DNA of 64,000 bases from Leuconostoc kimchii IMSNU 11154 (GTDB taxonomy: Bacteria; Bacillota; Bacilli; Lactobacillales; Lactobacillaceae): the NCBI RefSeq assembly GCF_000092505.1, contig NC_014136.1:124001-188000 (forward strand). Reading direction: 5' to 3'. Under the pieces are notes generated by a model that saw nothing but the letters and a program-made list of their open reading frames with translations, made no database searches and was not told where the DNA came from. Positions 47,873 through 57,162 of this stretch are shown here, piece by piece. The position numbers and the translations under genes were made by a program. Position 1 is the stretch's first letter; each line of letters starts with the position of its first letter.

Positions 47873-48771
47873 GTACTTTGCTCCTTTCTCATCACATGAA
47901 ATAATTGACTTGTCATATAATTATAGCCAACGTTATTAGGATGATAATTATCTGTTTCACTAATCCAATTATTTTTGACTGTTGATTCTCCTAATAATGT
48001 CGCTGTCATTTCTGCATTAACATCTGCTTTTTTGGTGACCGGTTTTACTGGATTACTTAATGTTTGTTGTAACTCTTTATTGTTATATTGACCAAAAGTT
48101 ATTTGATATGAACTAACGTAGTAGCTATTTTTGTCATTTGAAGCCACACGTCGGTTAATATTATTAAATAACTGAACATCTTTATTCAAATCATCTCGTT
48201 TGGGAAAATGAACAAATAATGGATTATAGTTACCAAAAATGAATATAGGTGCATCTGAATTTTGATTCCTAACAGCTTTAAATAAATCGGCTAGTTTATT
48301 CTCATATTGTTTTTGCCCTGCCACAATGGCAGCTGATAAATCTGTGGGTGTTTTAGCTGAAATGTTTTTTAATAAGGACTGCTGTAAATCGTTCCCACCA
48401 ACAGTCATTAAAATGACATTAGCTCGGCCGACTTCGCGTTGAAAATCGGGTTGCGTTTGCAATCGCTTTTGTATTTGATCTGATCGATCACCAGATTTTC
48501 CAAAATTTGACATAGAAACTGTAATATCATACTTTTTGGCAATTTTTTTGGCAATACGCCCTGAATAGCCTTGTTCATGCTTTTCATCACCGACACCCTC
48601 TGTTAGTGAATCACCAAGCGCAACCAAATTAATATGCTTAATCCTTGCTAACTTAGCCGCTTTTGCAGGTTCCGCGACTTGTAAATCTTTTTGTTTTATT
48701 TTTTGCCAGCCAAACACAGCTACACAAGACAGTATCGTTAATACCGCTAAAAATATGATTTTCTTTCGCAT
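47854..48771 (-). CDS. Membrane-anchored SGNH/GDSL hydrolase (YpmR-like)
   Basis: 305 residues from the ATG at 48769-48771. A GTG one codon upstream is also possible behind the G run. N-terminal hydrophobic segment (residues 3-20) then SGNH blocks: ALGDSLTEGVGDE (Ser), Gly in FGKSGD, VGGNDLQQS (Asn), and DNYHPNNVGY (Asp, His). An extracytoplasmic esterase or acyl-hydrolase, possibly acting on lipids or cell wall. It is first in the SGNH-ypmS-yozE group. Confidence 0.9.
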   Translation of the reverse strand: MRKKIIFLAVLTILSCVAVFGWQKIKQKDLQVAEPAKAAKLARIKHINLVALGDSLTEGVGDEKHEQGYSGRIAKKIAKKYDITVSMSNFGKSGDRSDQIQKRLQTQPDFQREVGRANVILMTVGGNDLQQSLLKNISAKTPTDLSAAIVAGQKQYENKLADLFKAVRNQNSDAPIFIFGNYNPLFVHFPKRDDLNKDVQLFNNINRRVASNDKNSYYVSSYQITFGQYNNKELQQTLSNPVKPVTKKADVNAEMTATLLGESTVKNNWISETDNYHPNNVGYNYMTSQLFHVMRKEQSTWLKTR

Positions 48772-48997
48772 CACGCCCCCCAAAAAAGGTTATCCATATT
48801 ATTATACCAAAATTTCAGCACTCACGCTAAATACTCGCTTGTCCCATCATTATTTTCCTAGCAGTTTCATTCAAATCAAAGAAAAAACACAGTCACTATT
48901 GCCTATTTATTCGGGCAATTCACAACTATGTTTTAACACTCATGTTTTCAGATAACAATATGTCTGGTTCAATTTATAAAATTTTTACCTTTTCTGA

Positions 48998-50236
48998 TTA
49001 TTTTTCTTGTGCTAAAGCAATAATTTTTAAAATCGTGTCTGTAGCCTGTGACATGACTGTCGTTGAAACGTATTCAAAACGCCCATGCATGTTCTCCCCA
49101 CCAGCAAAAAGATTAGGTGTTGGTAATCCCAAAAATGTAATTTTTGAACCATCTGTCCCACCGCGAACAGGTTCAATAATTGGCGTAATATCAAGTGATG
49201 TCATGGCTTTTTCTGCTAAGTTTACTGGTCTCATATCATCTTTTAACACTTCACCCATATTATAATATTGGTCTTTTAGTGTCACATTAACACGCTGTTG
49301 CCCAAAATGTGTGTTCAATTTTTCAGCAATATCTAATAATGTTTGTTTTCGACTTTCAAATTTTACGCGATCATGATCACGCACAATATAACGTAATTGC
49401 GCCTTTTCAGGATTACCTGTGATCGCCATAACATGCCAAAAACCCTCACGTCCTGAAGTATGTTCAGGACGTTGTTCATCAGGCAATTGCGCATGAAAGT
49501 CCATTGCGACTTGAATTGCATTAACCATGGTATCTTTAGCAGTTCCAGGATGCACATTACGACCTTGGATATCAACTGTAGCACTGGCAGCTGAAAATGT
49601 CTCCCACTCCAACTCACCCGCAGGTCCACCGTCTACAGTGTAAGCAAAATCAGCACCAAATGCTGCGGTGTCAAAATTGTCTGCTCCGATACCAATTTCT
49701 TCATCAGGGCCAAAAGCAAATCGTAATGCCCCATGTTTAATTTCAGGATGAGCAACTAAATATGCTGCAGCTGTGATGATTTCAGCCACGCCTGCTTTAT
49801 CATCAGCCCCTAATAAGGTAGTCCCGTCTGTTGTAATTAACGTGTGCCCAGCATATTTTAACAAACTTGGAAAATCTGTTGGATTGAGATCATAACCACT
49901 ATCACCTAGTGCTATGCTAGATTTACCATCATAGTTGTTAATAATCTGTGGTTTAACGTTCTTACCATTAAAATCAGCTGTATCAACATGCGAAATAAAC
50001 CCGATTACTGGGATCGTTTCATCTTCAACATTACTTGATAATTCGGAAAAAACATACCCATCCGACATTGTACGGACATTTTCTAACCCAATTTTCTTTA
50101 GTTCTTTTGCTAAATTAGCTAGAAATGCAACCTCTTTAGTTGAAGAAGGTATGGTCAACGATGCTTCATCGGATTGTGTGTCAACAGCGACATAATTTAA
50201 AAAACGTTGCGTGAGTTCAGGATAATTTTCGTTCAT
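48998..50236 (-). CDS. pepT: Tripeptide aminopeptidase (peptidase T)
   Basis: 412 residues. M20B zinc motifs: ISHVDTADFNG (His, Asp), LLGADDKAGVAEI (bridging Asp), GPDEEIGIGADNFD (catalytic and ligand Glu), YTVDGGPAGELE (Asp), and a late His in GGENMHGRFEYV. It releases N-terminal residues from tripeptides in the cytoplasm, supporting peptide use. No clear ribosome binding site lies before the ATG. The gene stands separate from its neighbours. Confidence 0.96.
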   Translation of the reverse strand: MNENYPELTQRFLNYVAVDTQSDEASLTIPSSTKEVAFLANLAKELKKIGLENVRTMSDGYVFSELSSNVEDETIPVIGFISHVDTADFNGKNVKPQIINNYDGKSSIALGDSGYDLNPTDFPSLLKYAGHTLITTDGTTLLGADDKAGVAEIITAAAYLVAHPEIKHGALRFAFGPDEEIGIGADNFDTAAFGADFAYTVDGGPAGELEWETFSAASATVDIQGRNVHPGTAKDTMVNAIQVAMDFHAQLPDEQRPEHTSGREGFWHVMAITGNPEKAQLRYIVRDHDRVKFESRKQTLLDIAEKLNTHFGQQRVNVTLKDQYYNMGEVLKDDMRPVNLAEKAMTSLDITPIIEPVRGGTDGSKITFLGLPTPNLFAGGENMHGRFEYVSTTVMSQATDTILKIIALAQEK

Positions 50237-50343
50237 AAGTTATTGTTTTTATGATTTAATTCACTCACCATTTAACATAGTCAGTTCAAAATCACATGTC
50301 CTTTCAAAATTTGGTCGACCAAGGTCCGGACGTCCCCTAAATT

Positions 50344-51132
50344 TCATACATAAGTATAAGGATCAGTATTTGTGCGCGTGGCAAAAACCATCAGCGACTC
50401 ACCAAACCATGTCTTCACTTTTGCAGCCATACGATCATTGGCAATGGCTTCCATATGGTGATCAGGATCAATGACAACAAAATCAGAAGCTAAAATATCA
50501 TGCCCAACATGATAATAAAGATCAGCGGTGATATAAGCATCTGCACCTGATGCTTGGGCAATTCGCCACCAGCGACCACCATCCCCGCCAAGTACCGCAA
50601 CTTTTTGAATGGTTTTTTGCAAATCATTAGCAATCACCCGAACTGCTTTAACTTGAAAAATATCACGTATTTTCTCAGCGTATGCTGCTACAGTTATTGG
50701 TTGATTAAGCCTACCAATACGACCAAGGCCAGTCACAGCATCTTTGTTAGTTACTAATGGTTCAACATCAACCATACCAAGGGTGTCAGCAAGCCAATCA
50801 TTCATGCCACCTTGTGCACTATCCAAATTTGTATGTGATGCATAAACAACAATGTTATGTTTAATTAAATCAGCATACATTTTATTTTGTGGTATACTAA
50901 GATCCAAATTTTTAGCTGGAAAAAACATTACCTCATGATGTGACCAAATAAAATCTACTTGCTGGTCAATCGCTTCTTGCACCACTTCCGGTCTCACATC
51001 AAGTGTTGTCATCACCCGACTAATCGTTTGACTAGGATTCCCAATTTGTAAACCAACTGGATCCCCCTCCTCAGCGAGTGTCTTTGGCGCAAAGCGTTCA
51101 ATTTCATCTATCAAGTCTTGTGCTGTCGTCAT
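50344..51132 (-). CDS. Nif3-like dinuclear metal centre protein (YqfO family)
   Basis: 262 residues from the ATG at 51130-51132, which overlaps the trmK stop as ATGA, after TGGAGG. Family motifs: WSHHEVMFFPAKNLD (metal His), YASHTNLDSAQGGMNDWLADTLG, VAVLGGDGGRW, and the C-terminal VIDPDHHMEAIA. The inserted domain of longer YqfO forms is missing, so this is the short form. A GTP cyclohydrolase-like activity has been claimed for relatives but remains unsettled. Pairing with trmK is common in Firmicutes. Confidence 0.93.
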   Translation of the reverse strand: MTTAQDLIDEIERFAPKTLAEEGDPVGLQIGNPSQTISRVMTTLDVRPEVVQEAIDQQVDFIWSHHEVMFFPAKNLDLSIPQNKMYADLIKHNIVVYASHTNLDSAQGGMNDWLADTLGMVDVEPLVTNKDAVTGLGRIGRLNQPITVAAYAEKIRDIFQVKAVRVIANDLQKTIQKVAVLGGDGGRWWRIAQASGADAYITADLYYHVGHDILASDFVVIDPDHHMEAIANDRMAAKVKTWFGESLMVFATRTNTDPYTYV

Positions 51133-51818
51133 GACATAACCTCCAGAATTTGATGATAACGTGCTTGCCACTGATAGTAAGCCTCTGTTTGTGCTTTATC
51201 GGCAACTTTTAAATGATCCAGTATGACAGTAATACGATCAATTTCTTTTTGCCATTTGGCAACAAAAGTTGCTGTTTTTTCAATGCGCAAAAATGGTCCA
51301 AATTCGACATCTAATTCTGACAAGACCTGCTCCCCAGGTACTGCAACAATGATTTCATAAAAATGTGTGTCTTCTTGCACAATATTTTCACCAATAATTT
51401 GATAATGATGTGCCATCAACCATCGTCGCACAATCGCCTCATCTGTATTTGGTTGGAGTATCAAAGTGTTAAATGATTGATGGCGCTGTGATGAGGCTTC
51501 CAGAATATCACTTATCAAAATACCACCCATTCCCGCGATGGTCACCGTGTCAATCTCGTCTTCATCATTGACGGCCAAAAGCCCGTCAGCTAAACGGCCC
51601 TCAGCACGATTGGACACGCGCCTTTTTTGCAATTCATGACGTGCATTGTCAAGCGGCCCTTGCGAAACTTCACCAATAATAGCGTATTTTATGTGGTTAT
51701 TCATCAATAAGTTTACTGGTAAATAAGCATGGTCTGATCCTATGTCAGCCAAACGTGCACCAACAGGTACAAAATTTGCCACTGCCTGCAAACGTGGTGA
51801 AAGTTGCGTACTATCCAT
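51129..51818 (-). CDS. trmK: tRNA (adenine(22)-N(1))-methyltransferase
   Basis: 229 residues. SAM motif ARLADIGSDHAYLPVNLL near residue 19, AGMGGILISDIL (motif IV region), LILQPNTDE, and a C-terminal helical domain. It methylates A22 of some tRNAs. AAAGGAATTTAAAT precedes the ATG. It forms a two-gene unit with the Nif3-like gene. Confidence 0.94.
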   Translation of the reverse strand: MDSTQLSPRLQAVANFVPVGARLADIGSDHAYLPVNLLMNNHIKYAIIGEVSQGPLDNARHELQKRRVSNRAEGRLADGLLAVNDEDEIDTVTIAGMGGILISDILEASSQRHQSFNTLILQPNTDEAIVRRWLMAHHYQIIGENIVQEDTHFYEIIVAVPGEQVLSELDVEFGPFLRIEKTATFVAKWQKEIDRITVILDHLKVADKAQTEAYYQWQARYHQILEVMS

Positions 51819-51929
51819 ATTTAAATTCCTTTAATATTTAGTATATCATGGTAACAGTATTTATGGGCATTTACTCATAAACACCTAACAAAAATCGAAT
51901 TATAATTGTTTGACGGCGGTAAGCCCCCG

Positions 51930-53000
51930 CTATGATAACGTTAGACCGATCCCATCATCTTGAGGCACACTCATGACGCCTGCATGTAATCGAAATGATT
52001 CTACCGTTAAATCATGTTCAAAGTAACGGCCACTTTCAGAAATATCTCCTGCAAATGCAATATCAGGTAAGCTAGCTAATGCTAAATCTACACCACGACC
52101 AATATTGCTGCTTAACATACCACCAATCCAAGGTTTAACGCCTGCTGCACAAGCGATATCTATAGCCCGGATCGCAGCAGTAATACCGCCAAGTTTGGCT
52201 TGCTTAATGGTCACTGCATTAGCAGCACGTAATGCGACCATCGTCCTGACATCATCAAGACTATTAACACTTTCATCCAAGCTCAATGTCTGCGTTGTTT
52301 GCGTTTGAAAAGCAGCATGATCAACAAAGTCGCTAACCGAAAAAGGTTGCTCGATAAAAACAACGTTTTTGGGTAACCTTTTTAGCACCGAAGCAGTTTG
52401 TAGCGTAAAACTACTGTTTGCGTCTAAGGAAAACTGGTGTTGAGGAAAATGATTTAATAGCGCAATTAGTTTTTGACTATCTAATTTTTGCGCGTCAATT
52501 TTGATTTTAATACGCTCATATCCCTGATCAATGGCTTTGCTAATTTTAGATAGCGTAGCATCTAGCCCAAAAGCAATACCGACAGGCACTTGATCATGTA
52601 TGCCGCCAATCATTTGCGTCAAAGATTGATGGGTCAGTTTGCCAACTGCATCCCAAACTGCCATCTCAACCGATGCTTTTGCAAATGACCCAAATGGAAC
52701 TGCAAACATGAGTTGTTCCGCAAAATCTTGTGGTGATTCAAAAAAAAGTGTTCTAATCAATGGTTGAATAACCGTTTGAACAATTGCACGACTCGTTGTC
52801 TGATTTTCAAGTGTATAGCTAAAATCATCAAAGGACTGTATTTCACCATATCCGGTGGCTTGGTTCCCTGTTAAGTCATCGATGACTAAAAGTTCTATCA
52901 CAGTCAATGGTCGTTCTTTTGTCGTCTGATGTGCTGTTTCAAAAGCTTGTTTTAAGACCAAAGACGTCGGTATCATCCGTAACTTTTTAATGCGATACAT
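51930..53000 (-). CDS. menC: o-Succinylbenzoate synthase
   Basis: 356 residues of the enolase superfamily. The catalytic Lys pair lies in RIKIKIDAQKL, with metal ligands in FSLDANSS, FIEQPFS and LSLDESVNS. The opposite catalytic Lys is in VTIKQAKLGGITAAIRAI, and WIGGMLSSNIGRG closes the barrel. It dehydrates SHCHC to o-succinylbenzoate in menaquinone synthesis. GAGGTGATAAAAA precedes the ATG, and it overlaps menH by 14 bp. Confidence 0.94.
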   Translation of the reverse strand: MYRIKKLRMIPTSLVLKQAFETAHQTTKERPLTVIELLVIDDLTGNQATGYGEIQSFDDFSYTLENQTTSRAIVQTVIQPLIRTLFFESPQDFAEQLMFAVPFGSFAKASVEMAVWDAVGKLTHQSLTQMIGGIHDQVPVGIAFGLDATLSKISKAIDQGYERIKIKIDAQKLDSQKLIALLNHFPQHQFSLDANSSFTLQTASVLKRLPKNVVFIEQPFSVSDFVDHAAFQTQTTQTLSLDESVNSLDDVRTMVALRAANAVTIKQAKLGGITAAIRAIDIACAAGVKPWIGGMLSSNIGRGVDLALASLPDIAFAGDISESGRYFEHDLTVESFRLHAGVMSVPQDDGIGLTLS

Positions 53001-53802
53001 TTTTTATCACCTCGATAAATTGCTTTGGCTGTTCCAAATGCGTATTGTGTCCCGCATGTTTTATAATACTTATTTGCACATGAGGTACCAAAGTGGCCAT
53101 ATCATTTGCAATTCGTTTAAATTTTTCATCTAATTCGCCAACGATTAGCACCGTCGGTATCTGTAGTTGCGGTAATCTCAGCCAAAAATTTTCCTGTATC
53201 CCTGTTCCCATATATATCAACGAATTGGCCATATTCTGCGGTCTTTGCGATAATCTTTGTCGACGTACTTGTTCTTGTTGCTGAGTTGTTAAAGTATTTT
53301 GCGTAGCAAACAAGGGTAATTTTTCCCATACTGATACAAATTGTTGAAAATCTGTGTTAATTAATTCTGATTGTTTAACGTCAGCTAGGCGTCGTTTGGC
53401 ACGTTCAGACTCTGAGCGTAATCCTGCTGAACTACTTTCTAAATATAAATGTGCCACACGATTAGGCACCGTCATTGCAAAACCAAGCGCTAATCGTCCG
53501 CCCATCGAATAGCCAAGTAGCTGAACCTTAGACCATCCAACTTGATTTAAAATAGCTAATATGTCATCAATTTGCGATGCCATTGTAAAACGTTTGGCAT
53601 CCTCAATGTATGCTGCATGCTGACCAAATCCCAATAAATCAAACGTCATCACTTCACCTGGTAATTGCTGAATAATCGTATCAAAATCGCGATGTGACCC
53701 CATAAATCCGTGAAGTAACAGCCATTTCATGGGTTGATCATCATTACGTTGGCAGAAAATGTGGTAAGCATAACCATTTACTGTAATCACTTGTTTTCTC
53801 AT
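52987..53802 (-). CDS. menH: SHCHC synthase, alpha/beta hydrolase
   Basis: 271 residues. LLHGFMGSHRDFD (oxyanion loop), nucleophile Ser in LLGYSMGGRLALGFAM, Asp in VGELDEKF, and His in HAGHNTHLEQP. It eliminates pyruvate from SEPHCHC in the menaquinone pathway. Its ATG overlaps the menD stop by 4 bp (ATGA). The position between menD and menC supports the assignment over a generic hydrolase. Confidence 0.92.
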   Translation of the reverse strand: MRKQVITVNGYAYHIFCQRNDDQPMKWLLLHGFMGSHRDFDTIIQQLPGEVMTFDLLGFGQHAAYIEDAKRFTMASQIDDILAILNQVGWSKVQLLGYSMGGRLALGFAMTVPNRVAHLYLESSSAGLRSESERAKRRLADVKQSELINTDFQQFVSVWEKLPLFATQNTLTTQQQEQVRRQRLSQRPQNMANSLIYMGTGIQENFWLRLPQLQIPTVLIVGELDEKFKRIANDMATLVPHVQISIIKHAGHNTHLEQPKQFIEVIKNVSH

Positions 53803-55421
53803 TTGTCAGATCCCATGAGTTGATGGTGTGCCGTCACGTTACTCAGGCGGTTACTTTTGAATTCAATCAGTCTCGGACCATCAATTGGTGTTGCTATGAT
53901 GGCTTTGAGATCTTGTGCCTGGTTAATTTTAATATACGGCATATCATATAAACTCGCAACTTTTTTCATATCTAAATTCAATGGTGTACCAAACAACGTC
54001 TCAAAATAGGATTCAGCAGTGGCTTGCGGTAAAAATGAAAAAATGCCGCCGCCATTATTATTGATCACAATAACATCAAGTGGCAGTTGATACTGTTTAG
54101 CCATCATTAAGCCGTTCATGTCATGAAATAGCGTTAAATCACCAATAAGCAACACGCTACGTTGAGAAGACGTACTACTCATTCCTAGTGCCGTTGAAAC
54201 AATACCATCAATCCCGTTGGCACCACGATTAGCATAAATATTCCGTGTCAGCTTACCAGTGAAAATATCATCTATGTCACGAATAGCCATACTATTTGCG
54301 ACAAAAATCGTTGTGTGTTCAGGTAAGATTGCATCTAGGGTACTAGCAATACTTGCTTCTCCCATGACTTGACGCGGTTTGACGTTCAAGTCTTGCCACA
54401 ATTGGTAGAACTCAAGATTATTTGTGACCGTTATTTGTGACAAAAACACAGTTGGAGAAATTTGAAACACACGCGTTGCATGCCTTGAATGATCAGATCC
54501 AGCCGTCAAACCAACATACCAAACAGGAATATTTTCAGATTTCAACCACTGCAACACATTAGCTGACACTGGTGTCGCACCAAACCTAATCACAAGTTCT
54601 GGCTTGTAATTAGGCCGTATCATATTTGATTTCAATAAGGCATCAATGCCATAAATCGTTTCCTGTGTGCGTACGCGACTTAATACGTCAGCAATAATCG
54701 GTACATGGTATTGTTTCGAAAACTCAGCCAATTCAGAGGCGTAATCCTCGTCTTCGTTAGGTCCAGCCAATATAAGCACCCGTGTTTGAGACAACTCTAA
54801 TGCATCAATGGTTTTCACAGGCATCGCAAATGTTAAACTTGATACAACAATATTTTGCTTATCGCCTAATTGTGGCATCAGCGGTTTACGTAATGGTAAA
54901 TTAATTTGAAGTGGTCCGCACGGTGCAATTTTAGATTCGTGTACTAACTTTTGTGTCATAAAATCAATATACGCTGTGACATCAGGATGATCATCCTGTA
55001 GTGTAAAGCTCACATAATTTTTGGTAAATTCGCCAAATATTTGATGTTGTGGCAATGTTTGTGGGGCACCGTTCCCTTGTAGTTCAGCCGGCCGATCTGT
55101 CGATAAAACAATCAATGGAATGTGGGAAATATGAGCTTCAGCCACAGCCGATGTATATTCAGTGATTGCCGTACCAGATGTCCCTAAAAGCACGACTGGT
55201 TCCTGTTGCTTTTTTGCAATACCAAGGGCAAAAAAGCTGGCTGACCGCTCATCAACATCAATATATAAGTTCATATCATCGTTTTGGCGATCATATTCTG
55301 CTAATAGTAACGCTATTGGTGTTGTTCGTGATCCCGGAGAGATGACGAAATTTTTAACACCACTCTCATAGAGTGCACTGATTAAATGTTTTGTATTTTT
55401 AGTTAACGCATTAATTGCCAT
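53799..55421 (-). CDS. menD: SEPHCHC synthase
   Basis: 540 residues from the ATG at 55419-55421, spaced 9 bases from GAGGG. An ATG two codons earlier is closer than usual. ThDP-enzyme layout: FVISPGSRTTPIALLLAEY, VDERSASFFALG with the cofactor-activating Glu, GNGAPQTLPQHQIFGEF, and the ThDP/Mg motif GDLTLFHDMNG...NNNGGGIFSFLPQ. It joins isochorismate with 2-oxoglutarate. It overlaps menF by 11 bp. Confidence 0.95.
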   Translation of the reverse strand: MAINALTKNTKHLISALYESGVKNFVISPGSRTTPIALLLAEYDRQNDDMNLYIDVDERSASFFALGIAKKQQEPVVLLGTSGTAITEYTSAVAEAHISHIPLIVLSTDRPAELQGNGAPQTLPQHQIFGEFTKNYVSFTLQDDHPDVTAYIDFMTQKLVHESKIAPCGPLQINLPLRKPLMPQLGDKQNIVVSSLTFAMPVKTIDALELSQTRVLILAGPNEDEDYASELAEFSKQYHVPIIADVLSRVRTQETIYGIDALLKSNMIRPNYKPELVIRFGATPVSANVLQWLKSENIPVWYVGLTAGSDHSRHATRVFQISPTVFLSQITVTNNLEFYQLWQDLNVKPRQVMGEASIASTLDAILPEHTTIFVANSMAIRDIDDIFTGKLTRNIYANRGANGIDGIVSTALGMSSTSSQRSVLLIGDLTLFHDMNGLMMAKQYQLPLDVIVINNNGGGIFSFLPQATAESYFETLFGTPLNLDMKKVASLYDMPYIKINQAQDLKAIIATPIDGPRLIEFKSNRLSNVTAHHQLMGSDK

Positions 55422-56607
55422 TTGCATAATCCCTCAATAGTTGGCGCATTGGTTCAAATTTTAAATTTGTTTCTTGTAATTCTTGCGCCGCATTAGAATC
55501 TGCAACGATTCCTGCTCCTGCAAAAAGCGTTGCTAAATGTGTCTTTTGATTGACATACATTGACCGAATGCCGATAATAAATTCACCAGTATTATTTGCT
55601 GTGTAATAGCCAATAGGTGCAGCAAATAAACCACGAGGATTTTTCTCATGTTGTCTAATGTACTGTTGGGCTTCTTCCTGTGGCACACCACCAAGTGCTG
55701 GCGTTGGGTGCAGTCGTCTCATAATATCGACCACCCCATATGGTGAATTGATACGCGCGTTAATCGGCGTGTACAGATGCTGTACCTGTCTGTTGCTTAA
55801 CACTTTCGGCTTCTCTGGCACAACTAATTCAGTGGTCACATTTTGTAATTTTTGCAAAATATTATCGACCACATACTGATGCTCTTGTCTATTTTTGGCA
55901 CTGTTGCGCAGCGATTGGCCCAATGCTATGTCTTCTGACACTGTCGTGCCTCGCCGTATCGTACCTGCCACAGCGGCCGTTTCTAGTTGACCACCGTTCA
56001 TCACCTTCACCAGACGTTCAGGTGTGGCAGAAACAAACAGTTCATGGTGTTGTTTTAAAATAAAACGGTACGTATTTTTTTGTATTTTCAAGGCAGTAAT
56101 CAAGCGCGAAACATCCAACACATCGGATAACTGATATTGCTTTTGTCTTCCAAAAACCACTTTTTTTAGAGTATCGCTAGTTATCAGTGTATCAATCAAT
56201 TGTTGCGTTCTACGTAACCAATCTTTTTCTTCAGTTACATCACGACTACTTAGTGGTGCGGTTTCTCGTTGCTTAAACATTGTCAACCATGCCTCAAAAT
56301 TTTCATGAGTATTTGATTCAAACTTGATGAAATGATCATCAACCGTCACGAAAATTTTTGGCACAAACCATGTACCATTCATTAATTGTGTATTTATTAT
56401 CAATTGATCATCAAAAGCACAGCCACCAAAAACAACATCACCCGTCAAATTGTCGGGTGACATTGCCTGCTGTAAAACATCAAACCCAAATAATTCTTTT
56501 TTGCCATCAGCAGACGCAAAGTAAGCTGTTGTGTCAAAATAATCTAAGGCTGAGTAAAGTTGTGTTCGATCCTCATCACGTAAAGCACGTGAAAAATGAT
56601 ACTTCAT
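55411..56607 (-). CDS. menF: Isochorismate synthase
   Basis: 398 residues from the ATG at 56605-56607, after GAGGTG. Chorismate-binding fold: VVFGRQKQYQLSD, ATPERLVKV, AAVAGTIRRGTTVSEDIALG, LHPTPALGGVPQEEAQQYI, and GIRSMYVN with FAGAGIVADSNAAQELQET at the C-terminus. It converts chorismate to isochorismate, the first committed menaquinone step. First of the menFDHC operon. A terminator-like hairpin lies directly upstream. Confidence 0.94.
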   Translation of the reverse strand: MKYHFSRALRDEDRTQLYSALDYFDTTAYFASADGKKELFGFDVLQQAMSPDNLTGDVVFGGCAFDDQLIINTQLMNGTWFVPKIFVTVDDHFIKFESNTHENFEAWLTMFKQRETAPLSSRDVTEEKDWLRRTQQLIDTLITSDTLKKVVFGRQKQYQLSDVLDVSRLITALKIQKNTYRFILKQHHELFVSATPERLVKVMNGGQLETAAVAGTIRRGTTVSEDIALGQSLRNSAKNRQEHQYVVDNILQKLQNVTTELVVPEKPKVLSNRQVQHLYTPINARINSPYGVVDIMRRLHPTPALGGVPQEEAQQYIRQHEKNPRGLFAAPIGYYTANNTGEFIIGIRSMYVNQKTHLATLFAGAGIVADSNAAQELQETNLKFEPMRQLLRDYANGN

Positions 56608-56629
56608 GAAATTACACCTCATCACATTA

Positions 56630-56660
56630 AAAAGCAACAGACAAGCCATCCGTCGCTTTT
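56630..56660. terminator. Hairpin between the ECF S-component gene and menF
   Basis: On the minus strand AAAAGCGACGGA pairs with TGTCTGTTGCTTTT (several G-U pairs) and ends in TTTTT. The stem begins in the stop codon of the upstream gene and ends 22 bases before the menF start. It may end the kinase-ECF transcript or partly attenuate read-through into men genes. Confidence 0.6.
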
Positions 56661-57162
56661 AATTTTTCAAATTAACTTGTGGTATACGTTTAAATATGGG
56701 TATCAAGAGTAAAGCCACAACTAATCCCATGACAGACTGGGCTACGTTGCCAATAATAGATGCAAATCCCGCTGCCCAATTATACAAAAACGCCCCGGCT
56801 AATAAGTAACCAATAATCATAATCAGTGACCCTAAAATTAACCCAATAATTTGGCTAATTGTCTTTTTTTGATAACCAAAATAACCAACAATCAAGCCTT
56901 CTACACCATGAATGATAAGAGAAAAGACCATCCATTGGGGATAGCCAGCGAGCAGGTCAAGCAATAAACCACTTAACCCACCAACAACCATACCCTGACG
57001 CGCACCGCCTAGTAGAGCAGCGATAAAAATGCCTGCTTCAACTAAATTAACAAAACCATTAGTTGCTGGTACGGGTATTTTAACAATATAAGACAAAACA
57101 ACATTTAACGCGATAATTACTGCTAAAATTGCTAATTGCTTTGTATTAAATTTCTGTGCCAT
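56659..57162 (-). CDS. ECF transporter S-component, vitamin precursor uptake
   Basis: 167 residues from the ATG at 57160-57162, after AGGAG. Six hydrophobic segments with the S-component pattern: LAILAVIIALNVVLSYIVKIPVPATNGFVNLVEAGIF, a GGARQGMVVGGLSGLLLDLLAG loop, and HGVEGLIVGYFGY. It needs the shared EcfAA'T module, which is not here. Overlap with a ThiD/PdxK-type kinase gene suggests hydroxymethylpyrimidine or pyridoxine as substrate. These cannot be separated by eye. Confidence 0.85.
   Translation of the reverse strand: MAQKFNTKQLAILAVIIALNVVLSYIVKIPVPATNGFVNLVEAGIFIAALLGGARQGMVVGGLSGLLLDLLAGYPQWMVFSLIIHGVEGLIVGYFGYQKKTISQIIGLILGSLIMIIGYLLAGAFLYNWAAGFASIIGNVAQSVMGLVVALLLIPIFKRIPQVNLKN

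Noticed and set aside
50260..50343. TTGGTCGACCAA palindrome as an operator for pepT or the Nif3-like gene
   Set aside because: It lies downstream of both neighbouring stop/start contexts without a promoter, and 12-bp self-complementary words occur by chance at this scale.
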